NCBI RefSeq assembly: GCF_022376445.1
Contig: NW_025955204.1
Coordinates: 1-58,466 of the forward strand
Source of the DNA: Fomitopsis serialis
Lineage: Eukaryota; Basidiomycota; Agaricomycetes; Polyporales; Fomitopsidaceae
Reading direction: 5' to 3'
DNA: 58,466 bases
The first letter of the stretch is position 1; each line of letters opens with the position of its first letter. The notes under the pieces are model-generated. The model searched no databases. It saw only the letters and a program-made list of their open reading frames with translations, and was not told the DNA's origin. Shown here one piece after another: positions 12,100 through 24,119 of the stretch. The translations under genes and the position numbers were made by a program.

Positions 12100-14280
12100 T
12101 CACGCGAGCTTCTCGTCGATGCTGTTCGGGTCATTCGACTCGCGCGACGCGATCGTCGGCGTCGACTCGCCCTCGAGGCCCATCATCGACGTGTCGAAGC
12201 CGTGCGCCTCGAGGTACTCGCGGAACAGGCGGTCCTCCTCCTCCATGCCGTCGTGCGAGAGCGGCTTGATGAGGAAGAACGTCACGAGCGCGCTGAGGAT
12301 CGCGAGGCCCGACGCGATCCAGAACGGGCCCGTGTTCCCGCGCTTGCTGGTCGCGCCGCCAAAGTCGTTCACGATGTCATGCCAGACCCACGTGCCGATG
12401 AATGCGCCGACCTTGCCTACCGCGGCCGCGATCCCGTAGAACTGCCCGCGCACCGCGGTCGGACCGGTCTTCGCGGCGAGCATGCCGAGGCAGTTCCCGG
12501 GCCCGAGCTCGCCGAAGCTGAGGAAGATGCCATAGACGACGGCGAAGGCGGCGATGTGCTTCGTGAGCTGGTCGTAGAGACCGCTCATGATGAAGCCGAT
12601 GACGGCCTGGCACAGAAGGCCTGTGATTTGGGTGTACTTTGGACCGAGGTAGTCGACGACGAATGCACCGCCGATCGTGCCCGGGATGTAGAATAAGCTG
12701 AAGGGTCCCATCAGTTACTGGTACACATGAGTAAATCACAACACGGACTTGATCACGACGTTCCAGCCGAACACAACGCTAAGCGCGCTGGAGTTGTTCG
12801 TGATGTTATCCACGACCGTCGAGGAGAAGAGACCGAACTGTACACGTCATGAATCCCAAAGATCGACAGCAGTGTGCCAAGTGTGACTCACTGGATACAC
12901 GATGAAGTCGTAGATGAACCACGCGATGCAGATGCCCAAGAATTGGACCCAGTACCTACGGATAATAAGGAGGTACGGCGTCTTCGTGCGCTTCATCGAG
13001 TCCTTCTTGAACCGGGTCGGCTCCTCCATTTGCAGCCGCCAGATGAAGACCGCAACGGCCGGTATGAGACCGAGACCGACCGAGATACGCCATACGGCGC
13101 GTAGATGGTTGTCGCCAAAGATCCAGTAGAGCACGAGGGGGACGAACGCGGAGACGACGAAGCCAACATCGATCATGGAGTCTGTGAAGGCGCATATAGC
13201 CATCCAACCTTTGTGTTTGATAGGGAAGAGGGAGCAGACGTACTGGTCGCGAGCGCAAACCACCGATGCTGGGCATTTTTGCTGATACCTGGCTCTTCCG
13301 ACTGCTCTGAGGCGGCGACGGACCCGCAGGGGTATTCCGCGCCAACACCTATACCAATGAGGAACCGCATCGCGCAAAGCATGTCGAGCATCCCCCGCAC
13401 GCTATGGTTCGCTCCACTTGATGCTGCGGAAAGGCCGGAGAAGAGGGCCACGATACCCGTTGCGAGCATCTACAGGCAGTGTGATTAGCCAGGGCACAAC
13501 GAAATATTCAAGCGAAGGCGTTAGATGCGCGGCTCGGATTAATGAGACTCATGTTACGGAGACGCGCCGGCTCGCGACGCGAGCTTCGCGGTGACAGTTG
13601 CAGGCAAGGCGCCTCGCCAAACGTCCCCGCAGATACGGAATTCCGCTCCATTTGACGGGTCAGCAGGAGAGGTAGGTCAGCAGGCAATGACGCTGCAAAC
13701 ACGCCTCTCCTCCCAGATGCCGGCAAGCAGACACTGAATTTCCGAGCGATGCGGTAAGCAGGACGAGACGCGTAGATGTGGCTTCCGAAAGTCAAGAACT
13801 GTCCTTATATGCCTCGGGCCTCTGCACGTCGTAGAAGGTGGAGAGCAAAACACTCACCATACCGGACTTCCGACTAATCTTGTCCGAGATGTAGCCGAAT
13901 ATGAGCATGCCAACGACGGTGCCCGCGAAGGCAAGCGACGTGAGGGTGTTACTGTACGTGGTATCGATCTGGTCCGGGCCATAGATCCGCTTGAGGAGGG
14001 TATTCACTGTAAATCGCGAAGAGACTGAGTATATGCGCGAGAAAGGAGGACGGGTACACGCACCGCTCCCAATGATGTTGTTAGCATAACCTGCCAATGA
14101 GCCCCGTCAATTTCCTGCATCGTCAGACATGGACAAACAAAGTACCGTCAGAGAACAAGGCGGTCCCGCAACTGGCATACGATGTCAATGTCGTTGTATG
14201 TGGCTGCGAAGAGCGAGCACGTACGCAAAGATGAGGGAGACCTGGCTGAGGCCGACGCGTTTCTTGCCGGTGGAAGCCAT
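12100..14280 (-). CDS. GIT1: Glycerophosphodiester/glycerophosphoinositol permease, MFS (GIT1-like)
   Basis: The gene begins at 14280 (MASTGKKRVGLSQVSLIFA) and runs through at least eight exons to a TGA at 12100. Diagnostic segments are CGTALFSDG, YANNIIGS, NTLLKRIYGPDQ and the loop FGYISDKISRKSGM. Further on come GIGVGAEYPCGSVAASEQSE, LWRISVGLGLIP-type sequence with LQMEEPTRFKKDSMKRT, and late transmembrane helices including FYIPGTIGGAFVVDYLGPKY. These match the Git1 group of phosphate/glycerophosphodiester major facilitator transporters, which import glycerophosphoinositol or related phosphodiesters across the plasma membrane. The intron 13470-13857 is 388 bp, far longer than its neighbours. 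The cytosolic C-terminus is acidic. The exact substrate cannot be read from sequence, and a phosphate (PHO84-like) role is the alternative. Confidence 0.85.
13470..13857 (-). other. Anomalously long intron of the GIT1-like gene
   Basis: The flanking exons join cleanly (KISRKSGM before the GTGAGTG donor, MLATGIVALFSG after the CTGTAG acceptor), so all 388 bases are intronic. The other introns in the gene are about 45-60 nt. A 95-codon open frame inside (13508-13795, minus) resembles nothing I know. A small inserted element is possible but I found no inverted repeats. Confidence 0.45.
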
Positions 14281-15382
14281 TGCTCGAGTCGACGCTCACA
14301 GTGAAGGGAGGTAGACGAGACGGGGACGGTAGGGCGTGCGGGACGAGCATCATCGCGCTGATATACAGTTTGCGGGGAGAGCGAGCACCATGCTCCGGCG
14401 AATTCTGCTATCTTTTTCTCCCTGATGGCCCTGGGTTATGTCCATATTCGGCTTATCTCCCGGCGCACGTTCGTCCTCCTCCCAAATCGTGGCCCCGCTC
14501 CAGACAGAACTCTGTCCGGCCACATCACCGCCCACCGAATCCCTGCCGGCAAGTCTGCCCTGCATAGCCTTCTCTCGCCCCGGTGCGCCAACGTTCGTGC
14601 GCTCAGCTGGTGGTCGACGACGACGTGCTGGGTCTTGCTGGATGCGGACTGCTGTGCTGTGGCAGTCCGGCTGGCGTCGTCCATGTGGAACGCAAAGTGG
14701 ACCTGATAGTCGGATCTGGGGGCAGATGGGCGCCCATGTACGATCCAGATCGGTGATCTCGCCGACTCATTTTTGAGCAAGTTTCCGAGATGGTCAATAA
14801 GTTCATCTGAGCTCCTCCTGGCGCAGGCAGCATCCACGTACATGGCTGAAAAAAGGCTGTGTTTTTATCGTGTATGTGGTGCCTGGACCAACATGGCGCA
14901 GGTGGTACTCATCGACTTTGTTTATGAGATCGCACTGCCGATCGACGCGATCGAGCTTGACCTGGTCCCGACGCTCAGGGGTCCGTGCGCATGTACAGTC
15001 CTTCCTTTTATGCTCTCCTATGATTCCACCACCGACCGAAACACTCGAGCTCGGCGCACACTTTCTATGCAAAATCTGGAAGTCCCGGGCCTCCCTTCGC
15101 GCGCAGTAAGCCGACGTCATCGACCAGCGAGCGACTCGCCCGCGGCACTCGCCCACAGAGATCCGGATGCGGTGGGACCTAGATCATTTTGACTTCAGCC
15201 CATGCTTCTTGCATCGACCAGGGCAGCTTCCTCGCCCTTTGCTTAAGCTTACAACCGCCGCGGTACACGTTGCGGACTCGTAGGATCTGCCAGTGTCTGT
15301 CAGCCTGTTCCGTTCCTAAGTTTGTCTTCTTTCATTTATGCACGGGCTTCCGCTGCCAGCAATCTGCCGACCGCGCTCAGAG
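14281..15382. other. Upstream region of the permease gene, up to the transposon
   Basis: About 1.1 kb lie between the permease start and the left target-site duplication of the transposon. Several short overlapping open frames on both strands show no family signature and no consistent splice chain. I see nothing here beyond the presumed promoter of the permease gene. Confidence 0.35.
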
Positions 15383-15391
15383 GATGTCTAA
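15383..15391 (+). repeat. Left 9-bp target-site duplication
   Basis: The sequence GATGTCTAA directly precedes the terminal TAGGCTCGTGACC of the inverted repeat. The identical nine bases follow the right end at 26847-26855. The perfect copy on both sides is the signature of transposase-mediated insertion. Confidence 0.9.
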
Positions 15392-15532
15392 TAGGCTCGT
15401 GACCAGCCGTTTCGAACTCCGATGAGCGTTCGAAGAACGGCTGGTACAATCGGAAGCCCTTTACGAGGGGGCCTTAGGCGCTGCCGGATTTGGGCCCCCG
15501 TGTGAATCGACACTTAGTGAAATCGCGTGTGT
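15392..15532 (+). repeat. Left terminal inverted repeat with internal hairpin
   Basis: This matches the reverse complement of 26681-26846 over about 110 alignable bases, with the same order of blocks. It contains an imperfect palindrome (15403-15444) with arms CCAGCCGTT-TCGAAC and GTTCGA-AG-AACGGCTGG. The inner end is taken where similarity fades after the AATCGCGTGTGTC region. Confidence 0.88.
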
Positions 15533-15919
15533 CCTCCTTGTAGCTCTCAGTGGACGAGCAGTCCGACTCCGTCAAGGATTCATATTCAATGACTGCCTCA
15601 CCACTCGCTCGCACTACGCCGGTCAGATGTTCGAATACCATTCAGATGCTGTACTACGTATGTAGAAAAATATTTATGATTGTGAATCGGAACTTGCTGT
15701 TGCTCGCGCAAGCGATGTATATGTGGTCCAAAACGAGTCGTAGGAGGTGGGAAGTGCCGGGTGAGATAACTCGGGGCCCGGGCCTGAGCTCGCAGCGGAT
15801 GATGTCGCAACAGGACCAGGGGTATGTTCGACACGGGCTCGCTTGGTTGGTCTGGCCACTGCACTCGCCTCATGGCTAGTCTCAGTGGACGACGAGCTGC
15901 CCGGGTCGACGTCTGCTAC

Positions 15920-18175
15920 TCATTTTGATGCAGCCGTTCCACTGGGCTCCAAGCGAGCAGGATGGCTGGATAGGTTGGAAGACGCAGCGATGCTAGCCGG
16001 TGCGTTTGTTTGCTTCGTCGTTTTCTTCCCGGGCTTGGGTATGAATTTGATGTTGAGCGCGGCAATGTAAGTGATCAGCTCATCTCCGTATTTGTCCCAC
16101 CAGACCCATGATGGCTTGAGAATTGAGGTGAGGATGTTGTGGGGGAGATTTCCCGCAGTGACGAGGCGTTCAATCGAGCTGTCGTCCAGGATGGCCGTCG
16201 AGTCGTATAGGCTTCCCGGGTGATCGCGTTCGTACACCATGTCTCGCCAGTCGCACAGTTTCAGCTGGGCTTCGACATCTGGGTGTCCACGCGCAACGCG
16301 TTTAATCTTCTTCGCCGGCAAAACAGCACCAGGGCGCGTGCGATCAAGCAGAGCTGGATCACATATGTCACAGCAACTTGAGGATCCTGTAGGCGCTGCA
16401 TACGAGGTCCGTACTAGATCGTTAGCTGATACGAAAACCAGGTTAGAGGCCTATACACAAACCTGACAAGGGACTCTCAAATGCGTCTGCCCAGATACGG
16501 CGGCGACAGCGGACGCTCTGCACGAAAACCAGTAGTCCCTCATCAAGCGCCTCCGTGTCCAGTCGAGGCTGTTCGCCCGCCGGGACATCGTCTTTGCATG
16601 TGTTGCCTCCGTGGTTGACGCTGTGCGCTTCGGCATATTGCTTCGGAGCTTTTGCTTGCGGTGCGCTGCTCATATTCTTCTTCTTCCTCCCCCTCACTGC
16701 CGGTTTGACCTTGCCTCGCCCCAGTCCGTCCTGTCCTGCCACTGTGTTGGCCTGTCCGTGACCAGCGGGTGGCGCATTGGATGGCGTCAAGTCGATTGAA
16801 TATGCAGACCGTTCGACAATCAGCACGGCCAGCCCTGTTCGACCTCGGCCTCTTGCAACGCGCCCCGCACGCTGGATGAAGTTGGAGAATGTCGATGGGA
16901 GCTTCCACTGGACGACGATGTCTATATCAGGTATATCACATCCCTAGGGCAGGTAAGTCACTAAGCGGTGTTTGATGAGATGCATGAACTGATAAACGTA
17001 CCATTCCAGCGGCTTCTGTGCACACAAGGATGCGAATGTCACCATCCCGGAATGCAGCCATCGCAGCGGTGCGGTACTCAGAAGACAGAGTCGCGTTGAA
17101 TGGGCGGATCAAGTCTGCAGACAGGGGACCTTCTGGTCGATGTGCAGTGCGTCTTTCGAGTCGGTCTGCGAGGAAGTCAATGATTTCCGCCCCCGTATTG
17201 ATGTTGTCGACATAGATCCAAGTTTTCGGGATGTCCTGAGGACAGCTGGCTGACTGTGGGATGACGAAATCCAAGTCTTCAAACGAGTTCAGAGCATGCT
17301 GATTGGCGCGTACGACGAGAGCGATGTTCGGGCGGTCATTCCCGATGTTGACAAACCGGCTGCCACCCTTGGGGAAGTGGAGTTTGCTGTGAATGTCTCG
17401 GCGCACACGTCCGGTCAAGGTGGCTGTCAAAGCAATGACCGGTGTCCCGCGTGGAAGGAATGCGCGGATAACACCCAGGGATGCATACTTCTTGCGGAAG
17501 TCTGCTCCCCAGTGCGAGACACAGTGTGCTTCGTCAATAACCAAGGAAAGAACGTGCCTCGTAAATTTGGAGTTGCGGAGAATTTTCTTCACAAAGGTAC
17601 GTGACTGAAGCATCTCTGGCGATGCGAGAATGACCTGGTATTTGAGTGCGAGGATGCGCTGGAGGGCCTGAACTCAACCATGATGTTCCGAAGACGACAA
17701 GACTGTCATTACTGCACCTTCACGACAAGCGGTGAGCATGAACCGTTTTTACTACTGACAGCAATGGCATCGAGCCCAAATTGCTCTTTGAATGTCTTGA
17801 CCTACGGAAAGTAAGTAATCTCAGAGTGCTGAATGGGCATGCACGTAACTGACATACCATCTCGTCTTCGAGGGATAATAACGGCGATACCATGATCGTC
17901 ACCTTCGCTCTGTCCTGTGGCCAAAGGTGTGCACCAGCTACTACAGCCGTCTTGCCCGACCCGGTTGGGGCCTGAATCATCATGTCTACCCCTTCCAGCT
18001 GTGCCCGGATACCTTCCAGCTGAAAATTGCGTGCAGGCCACCCGTACGTCTTGTGAATGAGGTCGTGCAATTTGCTGACATCGTCTTCAGACAGTTGCTG
18101 CCACTTGAACCCACCAGCCGCGTCACGACGACGAGCCCAGCGCTGACTGAACGACCGTTTCCTCAAACGAGCCAT
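15920..18175 (-). CDS. RecQ-like superfamily II helicase of the transposon
   Basis: The minus-strand gene starts at 18175 (MARLRKRSFSQRWARRR). In order it has a Walker A motif (QAPTGSGKT), the motif IA region (VSPLLSLEDEM), the DEAH box (VIDEAHCVSHWG) and motif III (ALTATLTG). Next come the strand-exchange half ending RILVCTEAAGM, then motif VI (IQRAGRVARGRGRTG) and a Cys-rich segment with CCDIC typical of the RecQ zinc region. Introns are short. It would unwind DNA 3'-5', and in this context probably supports excision or repair during transposition. The stop at 15920 is a TGA followed in the same frame by about 82 open codons down to 15674 (rich in Ser/Pro, with RPTKRARVEHTPG). That TGA may therefore be a premature stop. 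Placement inside the inverted repeats shows it belongs to the element. Confidence 0.85.
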
Positions 18176-18345
18176 GGTTGCAGTGGTTGGTTGGTGTATG
18201 AGTGAGTGCAGTTGAACTTGCGAATGAGCCTAGCAGTGGCGGTGGCGGTGGCGTTCCGGCAAGCATAATGGTGAAGTACACCGAATCTTTTTTCTTCTGT
18301 ACTGCTCTCTGCATATCGCGTACACTCGCTTCTTTTCATAATGAT
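18176..18345. promoter_or_regulatory. Bidirectional promoter between helicase and DUF6589 genes
   Basis: Only 170 bases separate the two divergent starts (18175 minus, 18346 plus). The stretch holds a GGTGGC triplet-like repeat (about 18238-18256) and a pyrimidine-rich tract before the plus-strand start. Shared control of the two genes is inferred from the spacing. Confidence 0.5.
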
Positions 18346-20961
18346 ATGGAGGATTCTGCAAATCCTTTCGATGACTCGCCACTGAAACTACAAGGCTTGT
18401 GGGTTATGTCCCCGCTCCCACCGTCTTCACCCCTTTCCCCGCTGCCTCCGTCACCCATACTGCTGCCTTCCGCATTGTTCTCTGCCCATGAAACTCTGAG
18501 CACGTCTGTGCTAGACCGGCCATCCGTCGAGGCCCACCCGTCTGTTGCAGGTCCATCTAGAGTCCTACCCACATATCCTGTTCCAGCAAGTGTCAGTCTC
18601 CATGACCCGCAGACCCCGATCCGCTCTCACTCCAACAACAATGCTCACCCGAGTAGCCGTGGCCCCGACAGTTCATCGCCCATCCGGGGGAATCGAAAGA
18701 TGCGCAAGCTTCAACGACAAGCCAAAGGCCAGAAGCAGCGTATCAACACGCTCCGACAGCGGCGCATAGATCGCGAACATCGACTTGCAGGAGAGATTTC
18801 AGCTGCAAATGCAAACTATCAAGCGGCCGTCACAGGCAATATACCTAGCGGGTCAATGCTGACCTTCGAGAATGCCATGCACAGTGAACCCAGGGCTCGT
18901 GAAGACAGTCCTGATGCGGAACTACCTATACCGCGCATGCCGCGAGAAGAGGTCTTTGACCAAGTTCTCGCTGTTCTCAAGTCCCATGGATACAGCTGGG
19001 GCGATCTCGTGCTGTACCTCTCCGACCCTGCATCAAAGAGAGGAGAGGAACGGTGGCAGGGGATGTTTGACATTCCAGGTCGAATTGACCAAGTACTCAC
19101 CTACTGGACTTCATCACGCAACAGCCCAACTGGCCGGCGAGCGGTACATTCGTGGGTGATGGACTATATCAAGAAAACCATTAGCCGTGAAGGTACCCGA
19201 GCAACCAAGAACAAGATGCTTCAATCACGTACCAAGGCTGTGGACGAGGGTTTCTTCGTGAACTTCAGCCTGACGAAGATTCATGATCAACTCGCAGCGC
19301 TCTGTCCAGTTACCACGGCTCTGATGAGAGAGTTTTCAATGACTCGGCGGCAGAAGAAGACACTTACAATCAATTCCATTCGACAGAACGAGCTGGTATG
19401 CCACTCTCATGGAGTCTACAGCGAGCCGCACTGACCGACTTCGGTCACTAGCGTGTTGGTACAGCTTTGATGGGCCTCCTAGCCGAACGTAGTCAGCAAA
19501 ACAGCTATGGACGGCATGTACTGGGCCTGTACCTCTATGCGACCGGTGCGCAGCGCCAGTGCATCAGCATCCTGTCACATATCGGAATATGCAGCAGCTA
19601 TACGGCCATCGCAGGAACATCAGGGCCTGGGTACCATCCGACTAACACCTCCGACGACACTCGAAGCCCTGCGCAGTCACCGCCTTCAAGTGACAACGAT
19701 GAATCTGAGCGAGATGACAATGAGGAGACGGAGTCTGATGACTCGTCCCAGTCTGAACTCTCCTCGATCGATGAAGGTGAGCAGGTGCATCCATTTGCTG
19801 CAGCCGAGGCCTAGAGTTGACGAGTCGGAAACCCACCAGAATATCCGAGACAAAACCGTGCAGAGGAACAGCCTGAGGAGCCCAACAGCCTTGAGACCAT
19901 AGACGAAGACCATCCAGACGAAGGTGTCCACGGCGCTCTCACCGAGCGACTCGGCGGGGGTATACTCCGGCGCCTTTCCGAAGCCTGCCGCCTCAATACC
20001 CGTGCAAAGGCACGCGTTCACGAACTCGCCCACGTCTATGACAACATCAACTGGATTCTGCACGCCCCCGAGCAGACCATGAGCAACAAGGACTCCATCG
20101 AAAACGGCACCTGTGCCACAGTATTTCCACTCTTCCATGCCTCTCGCAGCGACATGCTCACTGTCGACCTTCTCCACGCTTTCGACGTAGCCCCGGCTCT
20201 TTCGCGGGATGACATCCTCCTCAACGCACCCGAGACACAGCTATTCACCAGTCTGCTCGAACACGCTGTCCTACGCGTCATTGTGTCGTATGGAGGCCCC
20301 GCATTTGCTCGCTTTGAGCCCGATGTTGACCGAACACTGCCTCGTACCTCGGAGTGCATCCCGCTACACAAGACAGAGGTATACCCTCTTCGTGCCATGA
20401 ACATCGAGGAAGCGAGTATCAAGGGGAATGCGGAGGTCATGGAGGCTATGTTTAGTGAGCTTGGTCATGATCTGGACTCAACTAACTTCACCGACACCGT
20501 CAAGATTGTGTTTGGCGACCAGCTCTCAGTTGCCCGCCTTCGTGCTGTCATGAGCAATCGTGCAGGCCATGATACCCTATCCCGATCGATGCTCTTCGCC
20601 ACCTTCGCACCGGGCTTCTTCCACTATCAAATGGCTGCGACGTTCGGTTTTCTCGAGACGCACTGGGGCAACCCTCACCTGGGCCAGCATGACCCTGCGT
20701 GCCTCTCCTGGCACAACACCGTGCTAGACCGTAAGCCCTTTGTCATAACAAATCGCCCGCCGTATCGTGTTGCCCGCGATCTCATCTTCCATTCCTTATA
20801 CGGCCGCTTGATACACTGCCTCGAGCTTGTCAGCTCATGCGACAGCTTGGACGAATACGCGGAGACTGTGACGTTCGAAGATCTGCAGCGGCACGTCGCG
20901 GACATCGTGTCGCAATTCGCAATCTCAAACACCGTGTCTAAGCTGCGGGGCGCACGTTCAT
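18346..20961 (+). pseudogene. DUF6589 protein, candidate transposase, N-terminal two thirds (split by insertion)
   Basis: I place the start at 18346 (MEDSANPFDDSPLK), because the upstream in-frame ATG at 18202 would almost meet the helicase start. After a Pro/Ser-rich N-terminus comes a basic coiled coil (KMRKLQRQAKGQKQRINTLR). Conserved helical sequence follows (SHGYSWGDLVLYLSDP), then an acidic stretch and the DUF6589 core. Introns at about 19396-19451 and 19777-19824 keep the frame. The core has VYDNINW, VFGDQLS and FLETHWGN. The first two Asp (about 160 residues apart) and the Glu about 45 residues later have the spacing expected of an RNase-H-fold DDE transposase, an assignment that is my inference. 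Coding ends at 20961, where the nested element enters between two codons' worth of Arg-Ser and Cys-Ser. The rest lies at 25466-26570. Confidence 0.8.
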
Positions 20962-21334
20962 CAGGAAAACCTGAATTCCCTAATGAGACGTAATAGGAGT
21001 ATATGAGACATATTTTGATACAATGAGTACAAATTAGAAGCTTTAGCTATTAGCCAACATTCCTTTACCCCGAAAATGATTAGTACTAATTAGTCCCTAA
21101 TGATGTCCTAATGAGTTCCAATGAGAGCTATCTGAGGTGTAATCCTCTGACAATCCCGTATACATTAGCTATGATCCTTCACCATGAGTCCTCAATACAT
21201 CGAGAGAGGAGAGTGAGCGCATGCCTGGCCATCTCGCATGATAACAATATCTGATTCAAAGACTGTATTCTAGATACATATCTACTGAGAAACACCAGTG
21301 CACGTAGTAATCTATCAAACCCGCAGCCTAAGAC

Positions 21335-24065
21335 AGGTCGCCTGCCCGCTTACCTGTACGCGCACCCGCTTGCTCACCTGCACACGCGCTCCCACTCGAT
21401 TACCTGCTCGCCCGCCTCCGTGCCCACCCCGCCTACGTGTACATTCGGTAGCCCTATTTGTGCGTTAGGCATTGCCCAGCACGCTCACGGTTGCCGTGCC
21501 CGTTTGCCTGCCCCTCCGCGAGTTCTCCCGTCAACCCGTCAATTTGCTTGTCCGTCCACTCGTCTGTCTGCCCGCTCGGTTGTGCACCCGTTCGTCGGCC
21601 GTGTCTATGTACTGGGCGTTCGCACAGCGCACTCGCGGTCAGCTTGTGTAGTACTTCTCTGCACCCTGTACCCACCCGCCCACTTGCCTACTCATTTGCG
21701 CGTCCGCTCGCGCACCCACTGACCCACTTGTCAACTTCCCCACTCCTCCACCTGCTCATCCGCCATCCGACGGCTCACCTGCCTACCCACCAACCACCCA
21801 TCAGCCATGTCTACACGCAGGTCGTTTGCCCTGCATGCTCGCGGTCGACGAGCACATTGTACTGCACGGCGCCACTCCCTGTGCAGGCGGTCAGCTCGTT
21901 CATTTGTCTGCGTTTGTACTCACCGCCACCCATACATCGACTACAAACCACATTCTCATTCGAGCTATCACTGTGCAAGTGGTAGTGCACGCTCGAACGC
22001 GTGCACCGTAGCGGAAGCATGCAGAGTGGGTGGATTAATATCGATATAGGGCAACTTTGGCATACGTACCTCGACATCGCAAAGAGACACCAGTGGTCGC
22101 GCAGCAGCATCCGCACACCGAGAGCCTCCGCATCGCGCATAGTCTGCTTGCTGTCCGAGTCGAAATGCAAACGCCAATGAGTTCGGAAACGTTGCCATTA
22201 GCTGCGAAATTATCGCCATCGGCCTCCTCGTAGGCAACCGCGAGGGCGTGCAGATCACAGCAAAACAAGGCGAGGGCAAATGGGCGTCCAGATGAGCTGG
22301 CAGGAGGGCGAGAGTGCAGACAGGCAAGACAGGTGAACGAGCAAGCGAGCGAGAAAGCAATCGCGGGCAGACAAGAACGGGCAAGCGAGCAGACAAGTGC
22401 GTGAGCTAGCAAGAGGGGCGAGTGGGCAAGAACGAGCGGTGGAGCGAGAGTGGGAGGGTGGGCAAGCCGGCGAAGAGGAAAGAGTGGGCAGGCGAACAAC
22501 CTACCGAGGGTGTAGGTAGGCAGACGGCGGCGAGACGGGTGAAAGCGGGCGGTGAGAGTGGGCGGTGAGAGCGGGCGGGTGCGAAAGGGAGAGCGCGAGA
22601 GAGTAGGATGGACACGTAGACTCCATCGAAACCGGATACGCGAACTGCTGGGCAAGTAGGCACGACGAGCTCATTGCTCGTCGACACACCTACTCCAGTA
22701 CATTATTACAGAGTGAGACGGCGTGTGCGCGAGCAGACGGGTGAACTAGGGGAGAGAGGGAGAGCCCGAGTCGTCGAGCGAGCAGGCGGGTGGGCAAGAA
22801 GAGGGGACGAGTGGGAGAACGAGTAGTAGACAGCCTACGGGCAAGCTAGCGGTCGAGAACGGGGAGCGGCCGAGAACGGGGAGGAGCGTCAGACAGGTGG
22901 GTCCCAGTGGGCGAGACGGGCGATGGAAGTGCACGAGCAGGCGGCGAGGGCTGGTGAGCAGACAGCGGGGGCTGGTGAGCAGGCGGCGAGAACGGGTAAG
23001 CGGGCGGCGGGAGCAGTAGGCAACAGCGGGCGGACGGGTGTGAGCGGGCGTAAACGAGAGGATGAACGGGCGCGAGAGGATGGGCATGCGCAGGAGGGTC
23101 GCAAACGACTCTGGTGTGGTGTCGAAGAGCGCGAGGCCCACGGCTTCATCCTGAGTGTCCTGATAGCGAGCGGGTCAGAAAGTCCAGTTGCCGCACGTCA
23201 GACGGACTCACGATGTCCATGAGTGGCGATGAGGTCGAGGGGTGGGTGCGGGAAGGTACTGCCAGTCATCGCGAGAGGGAGGACAAGTGGCAACGTGGCA
23301 CTTGGGAGACGCGAGCCAAGTCTTTAGCGCCGAAGCCCGGCTCTCGACTTAAGTTAGTCAACAACTTGCAAGTCCAATCTCGCCCGCTCACTACTCGCCG
23401 CACGCGTCGACCCATCTGCCTACATACTCGCACGCTGTCTTGACCATCCATTCACACTCGCTCGTCTGCCCGTCTCTGCGCCATCCGCCGCCGCGGCGAT
23501 CCGCGTGGTTATCTGCCCACTCACTGGACCGTCGTATTCAACTCGCGACTCACCCACGACTCGGACTGCTATTACCAACCACCATGCCGACCCCCACGCA
23601 TCAAAGCTCCAGCGCCATCTCCTAGTCATACAGAAACAAACACGGAAGGAGGAGATAGAAGATGGGTGGAACGTCAAGGGCGACTCGGGGAAGAGGGAGA
23701 TTATAGCGAGCGCAGAGGCCCGGGACCCAGAGGTACGCCCCGTTTAATGCATTTACTAATCGCTGAATCTGTTGTCAGTACATGCTCATGCACGCGCATC
23801 GGCGGGTAGCTCGTTGTGTGTGCTCGTTGGCTCACACGTCCGCCCGCGCGCCTCTATGCTTGTCCACGCGCCGCCCTCTTGCGCCCGTCCTCTTGCGCCC
23901 GCCCGCTCCCTCCGTCTGCTCTCGTCCGTCTCGTCCGTCTCACCCGCCCGCCTGCTCGCACACTTGCTCGCTCTGCTCGTCTGCCTACCTTTTCCATCGC
24001 TGCCTCGTTTGCATGTCCACTCTCACGTCTTCGCCAGCTCGCCCACCCCCCCTGTTCTCGCTTGT
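21335..24065. repeat. Degenerate C-rich and G-rich repeat blocks in the nested element
   Basis: Blocks of CCCGCCTGCC/CACCTGC-like words run on the plus strand (about 21335-21830 and 23790-24065). Between them the composition flips to GGGCGGGTGAG/GAGCGGG-like words (about 22240-22620 and 22740-23060). All long open frames here (for example 21458-21985 and 22035-22655) are Pro/Leu/Arg/Ser low-complexity products of this composition, not genes. Confidence 0.6.
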
Positions 24066-24119
24066 TCGCCCATTGGCGACGCTCCGCTGGACGAGCATGT
24101 CGGAAGGAGGGACCGTGTG

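Noticed and set aside
12202..12696. 164-codon plus-strand open frame
   Set aside because: It is antisense to the last exons of the GIT1-like permease and has an Arg/Glu/Ala-rich composition typical of shadow frames.
21420..22655. Several 100-200-codon open frames in the nested element
   Set aside because: All are low-complexity Pro/Leu/Ser/Arg translations of degenerate GC-rich repeats and occur on both strands.
21335..23100. CRISPR-like or satellite array
   Set aside because: The repeats are degenerate with no constant unit or spacer length, and the organism is a eukaryote.
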